From JAKEHA01 sp964560355 (lineage in GTDB: Bacteria; Krumholzibacteriota; Krumholzibacteriia; WVZY01; JAKEHA01), in NCBI GenBank assembly GCA_964560355.1, contig CAZLLI010000126.1:1-6699 (forward strand): a stretch of DNA of 6,699 nucleotides, read 5' to 3'. The notes under the pieces are model-generated. The model made no database searches, was not told the DNA's origin, and was given only the letters and a program-made list of their open reading frames with translations. Below are positions 1-4,330 of the stretch, piece by piece (positions within the stretch are counted from its first letter, which is position 1; each line of letters begins with the position of its first letter). The translations under genes and the position numbers were made by a program.

Positions 1-284
1 AGGTCGTCGTGGACCAGCGAGTAGGTGTGCACGCACTCGAGCGCGCAGGCGGCGTCGAGGGCGGCGGCGCGCGTCGCGTCGCGGCTCGCACCCGCGAAGG
101 CGTCGTGCGTCCACAAACACAAGAGCGGGCGCACGCGCTTCCCGCCCCCGAAGAGCGCGTAGCGAATGGCGTCGCCCATGCCGGCGTGCTGCGACGCTCG
201 CGCGTCGACGAGGGCGCGAAGGCGCGCGTCGACGAGTTCGCGGTCGGCGGCGGCGGCGCGTTCGAAGTCGAAGGGAGCCGGCAT
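1..284 (-). CDS. ispA: Polyprenyl (farnesyl/geranylgeranyl) diphosphate synthase, N-terminal part
   Basis: This is the first 94 codons of a trans-isoprenyl diphosphate synthase; the rest lies beyond base 1. The family condenses isopentenyl diphosphate with allylic diphosphates in the cytoplasm, supplying quinone, hopanoid or carotenoid and undecaprenyl precursors. The translation starts MPAPFDFERA. Residues 46-53 read GGGKRVRP, the lysine/arginine motif that binds isopentenyl diphosphate. Residues 83-94 read ECVHTYSLVHDD, which leads into the first aspartate-rich motif; its first two aspartates (93 and 94) are the last complete codons. The ATG at 284-282 lies one base after the xseB stop. I see no clear Shine-Dalgarno sequence, so reinitiation after xseB is likely. 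The xseA-xseB-ispA order is common in bacteria. Chain length (C15 or C20) cannot be judged because the determining residues are not visible, so the symbol is a family-level choice. Confidence 0.9.
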   Translation of the reverse strand, partial: MPAPFDFERAAAADRELVDARLRALVDARASQHAGMGDAIRYALFGGGKRVRPLLCLWTHDAFAGASRDATRAAALDAACALECVHTYSLVHDD

Positions 285-285
285 G

Positions 286-558
286 CTAGCGGTCGCGCGC
301 GTCCTCGCCCGCGTCGGGCTCGGAGACCACCAGGCGCTCGCCCGCTTCCACCAGCGTGCGCACGCGCAGGTCGGCGCGTTCGAGCATGCTGCGGCAACGC
401 TGCCCCAGCGCGATGCCCTCTTCGAATTTTTGCAGCGACTCTTCCAGCGTGTAGCGCCCGCCTTCCAAGTCGGCGACGATGCGCTCCAGGCGCGTCATCG
501 CGTCTTCGAACGACAGCGCTTCGGGGGCGTCGGAGGTCTTTCGGTTCTTCTCGCTCAC
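286..558 (-). CDS. xseB: Exodeoxyribonuclease VII small subunit
   Basis: This encodes a 90-residue small subunit of exonuclease VII. In the known enzyme, several XseB chains bind each XseA chain, and the complex degrades single-stranded DNA from both ends into oligonucleotides. The hallmark segments are present: residues 16-34 begin SFEDAMTRLERIV and end DLEGG, and residues 38-50 read LEESLQKFEEGIA, followed by a leucine- and arginine-rich helix to about residue 72. These form the two-helix hairpin typical of the family. The N-terminal 15 residues and acidic C-terminal tail look unstructured. The start is GTG at 558-556, overlapping the xseA stop as GTGA. It is supported by a perfect AAGGAGG seven bases upstream, so xseB has its own strong ribosome site, which suits the excess of small subunit over large. 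Length is normal for the family. Confidence 0.97.
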   Translation of the reverse strand: MSEKNRKTSDAPEALSFEDAMTRLERIVADLEGGRYTLEESLQKFEEGIALGQRCRSMLERADLRVRTLVEAGERLVVSEPDAGEDARDR

Positions 559-1781
559 GATGCAGCCTCCTTGGCGGTGACGGCGATGCCGTCGACGGTA
601 GCGGCGACGGTGCCGTCATGAAAGGCGACGCGCATGCGTCCGGCGTCGGCCGCTTCGACGGCGCCGCGCAGCACGTGGCGCCCGCTTTCGTCGAGACACA
701 CGGTGTAGCCGCGGCGCAAGACGTCGCGCGGGTCGAGCGTGCCCAGGCGCGCGGAGAGCGCATCGACCGCGGTGCGGCGCGCGAACACCGTCGCCGCGCT
801 CGCGCGCTGCATGCGCTCCAGTTGATAGTCGACGGTTTGCATGCCGCGCTCGACGCGGCCGCGCACCTGCCCGAGCGCATAGCTGCGCACGAGCTCGCCC
901 ACGCGTCGCGACTCCAGCGCGAGGCGTGCCGCCATGCGCGCGACGGCGCGCTCGCCGCACGCGGCCACGCGGCGCGCGACCTCGGCGCGGTCGGGCACCA
1001 CGATCTCGGCGGCCATGGTCGGGGTGGCCGCGCGGCGGTCGGCCACGAAGTCGGCGATGGTGACGTCGCTCTCGTGCCCCACCGCAGAGACGACCGGCGC
1101 GCGGCTGCGATGGATCGCGCGCGCGACGGCTTCGTCGTTGAACGCCCACAGGTCTTCGATGCTGCCGCCGCCGCGCCCGAGGATCACCACGTCGACGTCG
1201 TGCTCGGCGAGCGCGTCGAGCGCGCGCACGATCTCGAAGGGGGCGCGTTCGCCCTGCACCTGCACGGGCACGAAGAGCACGTCGACGCACGGAAAGCGGC
1301 GCGCGAGCACCGCGAACACGTCGCGCACGGCGGCGCCGGTGGGCGACGTCACCACCGCGACCGTGCGCGGGTAGCGCGGGAGCGGGCGCTTGCGCGCCTC
1401 GTCGAACAATCCTTCCTTCTCGAGCTTCACGACCAGCAGGCGAAAGGCGCGCTCCAAGTCGCCGCGCCCGGCGGGCTCGATCGCGCGCGCGACGAGCTGG
1501 TAGCTCCCTTGCGCCTCGTAGATGGTGAGGCGCCCGCGCGCGACGACGCGCTGCCCATCGCTCAAATCGAAGTCGAGCAGGCGCGCGTCGCTGCGAAAAC
1601 ACACCGCGTTCAAAGCGGCGGTCGCGTCCTTGAGCTTGAAGTAGACGTGGCCGGAGGCCTGCACGCGCACGTTGGAGGTCTCGCCTTCCACCGCCACTTC
1701 CGCGAAGTCGTCTTCCAGCACTTCGCGCACGAGCGCGTTGAGCTCGGAGACCGAGAAGACGGTGGACTCGCCGTGCATCAT
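555..1781 (-). CDS. xseA: Exodeoxyribonuclease VII large subunit
   Basis: This 408-residue protein is the catalytic subunit of exonuclease VII, a metal-independent single-strand DNA exonuclease used in repair and mismatch correction. Residues 8-103 form the N-terminal OB fold, with VEGETSNVRV at 31-40 and GHVYFKLKD at 44-52. The catalytic domain follows: VTSPTGAAVRD at 144-154, GRGGGSIEDLWAFND at 202-216, and GHESDVTIADFVADRR at 235-250 followed by AATPTMAAE. Asp154, Arg203, His236 and Asp239 match, from memory, the positions reported as important in Escherichia coli XseA. The C-terminal LDPRDVLRRGY (349-359) and a closing beta segment are intact. At 408 residues it is somewhat shorter than the Escherichia coli protein (about 456), with the shortfall in the helical region between about 265 and 345. 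The start is ambiguous: ATGATG at 1781-1776 overlaps the folD stop, giving either a 4-base or a 1-base overlap. The ribosome site is only a weak GGGG, so coupling to folD is likely. Confidence 0.97.
   Translation of the reverse strand: MMHGESTVFSVSELNALVREVLEDDFAEVAVEGETSNVRVQASGHVYFKLKDATAALNAVCFRSDARLLDFDLSDGQRVVARGRLTIYEAQGSYQLVARAIEPAGRGDLERAFRLLVVKLEKEGLFDEARKRPLPRYPRTVAVVTSPTGAAVRDVFAVLARRFPCVDVLFVPVQVQGERAPFEIVRALDALAEHDVDVVILGRGGGSIEDLWAFNDEAVARAIHRSRAPVVSAVGHESDVTIADFVADRRAATPTMAAEIVVPDRAEVARRVAACGERAVARMAARLALESRRVGELVRSYALGQVRGRVERGMQTVDYQLERMQRASAATVFARRTAVDALSARLGTLDPRDVLRRGYTVCLDESGRHVLRGAVEAADAGRMRVAFHDGTVAATVDGIAVTAKEAAS
566..572 (-). promoter_or_regulatory. Ribosome binding site of xseB
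   Basis: A perfect AAGGAGG lies seven bases before the GTG start of xseB, inside the last codons of xseA. It fixes the GTG as the start and implies independent, strong initiation for the small subunit. Confidence 0.85.
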
Positions 1782-2653
1782 TGCCCCGTGCGCATGCGGA
1801 ACGCGGCCAGCGTGTTCGACATCAGCATGGCGACCGTCATGGGTCCCACCCCGCCCGGTACCGGCGTGATGAACGAGGTACGCGGCGCCACCGCGTCGAA
1901 GTCGACGTCGCCCACCAGCACGTAGCCCTTCGGCGCGCGCGCGTCGTCGACGCGGTTGATGCCGACGTCGACCACCACCGCGCCGTCCTTGACCATGTCA
2001 CCCTTCAAGAACCTGGGAACGCCCATGGCCGCGATCACGATATCGGCGCGCGTGGTGTGCGCGGCGATGTCGCGGCTCCGGCTGTGGCACATGGTCACGG
2101 TGGCGTCGCCGCCCTCGCCCTTGAGCGACAAAAGGAGCGCCATGGGTTTTCCCACGATGACGCTGCGCCCGAGCACGACCACGCTGGCGCCGGCGGTCGC
2201 GATCCGGTTGCGCACGAGGAGCTCGCGAATGCCGAGCGGCGTGCACGGCACGAAGCGCGGTGTTCCGGCGGCGAGGCGGCCCAGGCTCTCGGGGTGGAAT
2301 CCATCGACGTCCTTCTCCGGGCTGATGGTGGCGATGGCCTGGTCGGAGTCGATGTGCTTGGGGAGCGGGAGCTGCAGCAGGATGCCGTCGACCGCGGGGT
2401 CGTCGTTGAACTCGCGCAGCACGCCCAAGACGCGCGCCTGCGACGAGTCGTCGGGCAGGTGCACGTTGCGCGACTCGATGCCGCACTCCTCGCACGCCTT
2501 GGCCTTGGCGGCGACGTACACCTTCGACGCGGGGTCCTCGCCCACGCGCACCAGCGCGATCACGGGCTTGCGCGTCGACGAAAGCCGCGCGGTGTGCGCG
2601 GCCACTTCCTGTTTGATGGCGGCCGCGCAGGCCTTGCCGTCCAAGAGCTGCAT
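1778..2653 (-). CDS. folD: Bifunctional methylenetetrahydrofolate dehydrogenase / methenyltetrahydrofolate cyclohydrolase
   Basis: FolD interconverts 5,10-methylene-, 5,10-methenyl- and 10-formyl-tetrahydrofolate in the cytoplasm with an NAD(P) cofactor, feeding purine and formyl-methionine synthesis. The 291-residue length is typical. Visible motifs in order are YVAAKAKACEE from residue 46, with Lys50 equivalent to the catalytic lysine; GILLQLPLP at 90-98, with Gln94; KDVDGFHPE at 114-122, with Asp117; GRSVIVGKPM at 162-171, the cofactor-binding loop; and PVPGGVGPMT at 264-273. All the key residues I know for this family are present, so I expect an active enzyme. The ATG at 2653-2651 directly follows the ymdB stop with no intervening base. 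A clear TGGAGG lies five bases upstream, inside the last codons of ymdB. The stop overlaps the xseA start. FolD next to XseA and XseB is a common bacterial arrangement without an obvious shared pathway. Confidence 0.98.
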   Translation of the reverse strand: MQLLDGKACAAAIKQEVAAHTARLSSTRKPVIALVRVGEDPASKVYVAAKAKACEECGIESRNVHLPDDSSQARVLGVLREFNDDPAVDGILLQLPLPKHIDSDQAIATISPEKDVDGFHPESLGRLAAGTPRFVPCTPLGIRELLVRNRIATAGASVVVLGRSVIVGKPMALLLSLKGEGGDATVTMCHSRSRDIAAHTTRADIVIAAMGVPRFLKGDMVKDGAVVVDVGINRVDDARAPKGYVLVGDVDFDAVAPRTSFITPVPGGVGPMTVAMLMSNTLAAFRMRTGQ

Positions 2654-3433
2654 TCAATCCTCCAACACGAGTTGGTGGTGTTCGAAGCGACGCGCGCGGC
2701 CGGACTCGTCGTCGATGTCGGCCACGACATAATCGCACCGCACGTCGTCCTTGGCTACCTCGAAGCGCGTCGGACGCATGGTCAAGAAGCGCTCGATGAC
2801 GTCTTCTTTCTTCACGCCCAGGATGGAGTCGTTCGACCCCGTCATGCCGACGTCGGTGACGTAGCCGGTGCCGCCCGCGTGGATGCGCGCGTCGCGCGTG
2901 GCGACGTGGGTGTGGGTGCCGAGCACGAGCGACACGCGCCCGTCGAGATAGTACCCCATCGCGATCTTCTCGCTGGTGGCTTCTCCGTGGAAGTCGACGA
3001 CGATGATCTTCGCGGTCTTGGGCAGCTCGGCGAGGAGGCGGTCGACGGTGCGAAACGGACAGTCGAGCGGCGGCATGAACACGCGCCCCTGGATGTTGAT
3101 CACGGCCACGCGCCCGTCGGTGCCGGGCACGAGCGCCGAACCGCGGCCGGGGGCGCCGGGGTAGTTGGCGGGGCGAACGATGTTGGGGCGGTCGTCGAGG
3201 AGCGCAATCCCCTCGCGCTTGTCCCACACGTGGTTGCCGGTGGTGAAGAACGCGATACCGGCCGCCTCCATTTCGGCGATGCCGGGCGGATTGATGCCGA
3301 AGCCGCCCGCGGAGTTCTCCGCGTTGGCGATGAGGAGGGTCGCGCCGTGGCGCTCGCGGATGCGCGGCGCGCACCACGCCACCGCGCGACGCCCGCTCTT
3401 TCCGACCACGTCGCCCAAAAACGCCACAATCAT
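2654..3433 (-). CDS. ymdB: YmdB-family metallophosphoesterase
   Basis: This 259-residue protein belongs to the YmdB (TIGR00282-type) calcineurin-like phosphoesterases. Bacillus subtilis YmdB hydrolyses 2',3'-cyclic nucleotides in vitro and affects biofilm and motility decisions; the physiological substrate in other bacteria is unclear. The di-metal ligands are all visible: Asp8 in FLGDVVGKSG, Glu39 and Asn40 in ANAENSAGGFG, Asn67 and His68 in TTGNHVWDK, His149 in VDFHGEATSEK, and His174 and His176 in LGTHTHVATRD. The conserved TDVGMTGS lies at 193-200. It lacks any signal peptide or membrane segment and should be cytoplasmic. The ATG at 3433 begins MIVAFLGD, the normal family N-terminus. No good Shine-Dalgarno is seen; a GGCGG six bases upstream is part of a small inverted repeat. 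It is the first coding gene after the 6S RNA candidate, 47 bases from that RNA's end. The RNase Y gene often found beside ymdB is not in this window. Confidence 0.95.
   Translation of the reverse strand: MIVAFLGDVVGKSGRRAVAWCAPRIRERHGATLLIANAENSAGGFGINPPGIAEMEAAGIAFFTTGNHVWDKREGIALLDDRPNIVRPANYPGAPGRGSALVPGTDGRVAVINIQGRVFMPPLDCPFRTVDRLLAELPKTAKIIVVDFHGEATSEKIAMGYYLDGRVSLVLGTHTHVATRDARIHAGGTGYVTDVGMTGSNDSILGVKKEDVIERFLTMRPTRFEVAKDDVRCDYVVADIDDESGRARRFEHHQLVLED
2659..2664 (-). promoter_or_regulatory. Ribosome binding site of folD
   Basis: TGGAGG lies five bases before the folD ATG, within the final codons of ymdB. It supports the start at 2653 and tight ymdB-folD spacing. Confidence 0.8.
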
Positions 3434-3437
3434 GCGA

Positions 3438-3448
3438 GACCGCCGGTC
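3438..3448 (-). repeat. Short inverted repeat just upstream of the ymdB start
   Basis: GACC-GGC-GGTC forms a perfect 4-bp stem with a 3-base loop, ending four bases before the ymdB ATG. It contains the only purine-rich stretch (GGCGG) that could act as a ribosome site. If it folds in the message it could limit ymdB translation. The stem is short and this is inference only. Confidence 0.35.
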
Positions 3449-3480
3449 AGAAATCGAGGAGAGTGAGGCGGGGAGAAAAG

Positions 3481-3663
3481 AAAATTCCCCACGCTATGCC
3501 GTGTGCAAGGGAACTCATGAACCAGTCGGTCCACGTGGATACCCGCACGAATCGTTTTGTTCTGCCGCCGAAGCGGTTACAGCGCGATCCGAATAAGGCG
3601 TCCCTGAATAAGGTGTTGGCTCAAAAATTACCTTACTTCATCACGAACATGGTAGGGAATTTT
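3481..3663 (-). ncRNA. ssrS: 6S RNA candidate (regulator of RNA polymerase holoenzyme)
   Basis: 6S RNA mimics an open promoter and binds the housekeeping RNA polymerase holoenzyme, lowering transcription in slow growth. RNA position 1 is base 3663. Positions 1-12 (AAAAUUCCCUAC) pair with 172-183 (GUGGGGAAUUUU) in a perfect 12-bp stem with one G-U. Three more segments follow: AUG 14-16 with CAU 166-168, CGUG 19-22 with CACG 161-164, and GUAAGG 28-33 with CCUUGC 154-159. After an open region, GAGCCA 42-47 pairs with UGGUUC 140-145, CGGAUCG 73-79 with CGAUUCG 110-116, and CCGC-UUCG-GCGG (88-99) closes the top. This single long rod with a central bubble, 183 nt long and downstream of zapA, matches 6S RNA in shape, size and place. 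A and T are enriched relative to the genes. Exact ends are inferred from the pairing; no convincing promoter was found. The class was assigned by eye, without a covariance search. Confidence 0.85.
3589..3616 (-). repeat. Imperfect direct repeat inside the 6S RNA candidate
   Basis: Two 13-nt copies, ACACCUUAUUCAG (bases 3616-3604) and ACGCCUUAUUCGG (bases 3601-3589), are identical at 11 positions and start 15 bases apart. They lie on the 5' arm between the central bubble and the apical stem of the RNA. The eight-base core CCUUAUUC is identical in both. Either copy could compete for the same partner, so the repeat may allow two alternative pairings. Whether this is functional or chance is not known from one sequence. 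Confidence 0.7.
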
Positions 3664-3681
3664 CGTTATGCATCCGCTGCT

Positions 3682-3704
3682 TCGGCGCGTCCCTGCGCGG
3701 CCGA
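3682..3704 (-). repeat. GC-rich inverted repeat between zapA and the 6S RNA candidate
   Basis: On the minus strand TCGG-C-CGCG, loop CAGGGA, CGCG-CCGA can form an 8-bp stem with one bulged C. It begins 24 bases after the zapA stop and ends 18 bases before the start of the 6S RNA closing stem. Neither strand has a T tract after it, so it is not a standard intrinsic terminator. It could stabilise the 3' end of the zapA message or mark a processing point that frees the 6S RNA. In such GC-rich DNA a chance origin is possible. Confidence 0.5.
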
Positions 3705-3727
3705 GGCCATGTCGTAACGTTTCCGTA

Positions 3728-4024
3728 TCAGTCGTCGCCCGCGAGGCGGTCGTCGAGCAGCTCGAGCAAACTCTCCGCCTTCTTCGCGATGGTCGACATC
3801 TCTTCGTCTTGCGCGCGGCGCAGCTGGAACAGCTCGTCCGCGATGTTCATCGCCGCCAGAATCGCCACGCGGTCCGAGGGCGGCGAAGCCGACCCCTGCG
3901 ACACCTCGCGCAGCTTGGCGTCGACGAAGCGCGCCACTTCGCGCACGTACTGCTCGTCCGCCGCCCCGCGAATGCGGTACTCGCGCCCCATGATCTCGAC
4001 CGTGGTCGCCTTGGTGGTTTCCAT
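3728..4024 (-). CDS. zapA: Cell division protein ZapA
   Basis: ZapA binds FtsZ and cross-links its protofilaments, stabilising the Z ring at midcell. The 98-residue product has the family layout. Residues 9-20 (VEIMGREYRIRG) form the N-terminal beta hairpin. Residues 23-41 begin DEQYVREVARFVDAKLREV and form the helix that, with the hairpin, makes the globular FtsZ-binding head. Residues 51-66 (DRVAILAAMNIADELF) begin the long C-terminal helix, which continues as a coiled coil to about 92 and mediates dimer and tetramer formation. The tail is acidic. The ATG at 4024-4022 shares its A with the stop of the upstream coiled-coil gene (TAATG), so translation is probably coupled. A GGAGAG lies upstream but is partly inside a palindrome. 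Methionine 12 is within the beta hairpin, which rules it out as a start. The product is cytoplasmic with no signal peptide. The 6S RNA candidate follows, as in many bacteria. Confidence 0.96.
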   Translation of the reverse strand: METTKATTVEIMGREYRIRGAADEQYVREVARFVDAKLREVSQGSASPPSDRVAILAAMNIADELFQLRRAQDEEMSTIAKKAESLLELLDDRLAGDD

Positions 4025-4308
4025 TAGAGCTGCAGCTCTCCGAGCTTCTCCAGCACGCGGTCGATGCGCTTGCGGACTTCGTCCTTATGGAACGAGCTCA
4101 GGATTTTCTCGTGGCTCGACTTGAGGTGGTTGATCTTGTCGTTGAGATCGCGGTTGGCGGTCTTGAGCTTGTCGAGCTCCTTCTCGAGCGCGTTGCGCTG
4201 CTCCTGCAGCGCGCGATACTGATCCTTGAGGTGCTCGAAGCGCTCGGCGGTCTGCGCGATGCGATTCTCCAGCATCGACAGTTTCTCGATGGCGGGGGTG
4301 GTCTCCAT
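4024..4308 (-). CDS. Small coiled-coil protein, ZapB-like, upstream of zapA
   Basis: This 94-residue protein is almost entirely predicted alpha-helical, rich in Glu, Lys, Leu and Gln, with heptad-like leucine spacing from about residue 5 to 65 (for example LKDQYRALQEQRNALEKEL from 27). A second amphipathic helix, DEVRKRIDRVLEKLGELQL, fills 76-94. There is no signal peptide, membrane segment or catalytic motif. In Escherichia coli the coiled coil ZapB binds ZapA and links the Z ring to the chromosome terminus. Small coiled coils directly before zapA are often annotated as ZapB-like, and the 1-base overlap with zapA supports a shared role. Coiled coils look alike at low identity, so homology to true ZapB is unproven. 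The ATG at 4308 is preceded by AAAGGAG at a ten-base spacing, and the gene starts 22 bases after the pheT stop. The C-terminal helix is distinctive and may be the conserved contact surface. Confidence 0.85.
   Translation of the reverse strand: METTPAIEKLSMLENRIAQTAERFEHLKDQYRALQEQRNALEKELDKLKTANRDLNDKINHLKSSHEKILSSFHKDEVRKRIDRVLEKLGELQL
4026..4039 (-). repeat. 14-bp perfect palindrome at the ZapB-like/zapA junction
   Basis: AGAGCTGCAGCTCT is its own reverse complement. It covers the last codons of the ZapB-like gene and the first base of its stop read on the minus strand, and it ends one base before the zapA ATG. In RNA it could form a 5-bp stem with a UGCA loop that overlaps part of the GGAGAG ribosome site of zapA. 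Confidence 0.6.
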
Positions 4309-4318
4309 GCGACCCGTT

Positions 4319-4325
4319 CTCCTTT
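4319..4325 (-). promoter_or_regulatory. Ribosome binding site of the ZapB-like gene
   Basis: AAAGGAG lies ten bases before the ATG at 4308, in the short spacer after the pheT stop. It supports this start over the internal methionine at residue 12 and shows that the small gene is a genuine translated unit. Confidence 0.75.
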
Positions 4326-4330
4326 GTCGC

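Noticed and set aside
9..1925. A 638-codon open frame on the plus strand opposite xseA and xseB.
   Set aside because: It lies antisense to two clear genes with all family motifs. Its translation is Arg-, Ala- and His-rich low-complexity sequence, as expected for a shadow frame in GC-rich DNA.
1781..3466. A 561-codon open frame on the plus strand opposite folD and ymdB.
   Set aside because: It is antisense to two well-supported enzymes, its composition is skewed to Arg, His, Ala and Val with no recognisable domain, and it has no ribosome site.
3530..3539. The palindrome TCCACGTGGA inside the 6S candidate, considered as a protein operator site.
   Set aside because: It lies in the RNA's 3' arm, where a small local hairpin is a simpler explanation, and there is no promoter beside it.
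3657..3700. A possible promoter for the 6S candidate, with CATAAC at 3670-3665 as a -10 element.
   Set aside because: The base at the proper distance upstream reads GGGACG, unlike a -35 element, and the implied start falls inside the closing stem. Support is too weak to list.
3463..3717. An 84-codon plus-strand open frame in the zapA-ymdB gap.
   Set aside because: It lies antisense to the well-folded RNA candidate, has no clear ribosome site and no recognisable domain. The base pairing explains the region better.
4013..4308. Both the ZapB-like protein and ZapA begin with METT, considered as evidence of a duplication.
   Set aside because: The resemblance ends after four residues and the folds differ, so this is most likely chance or a shared preference for early codons.
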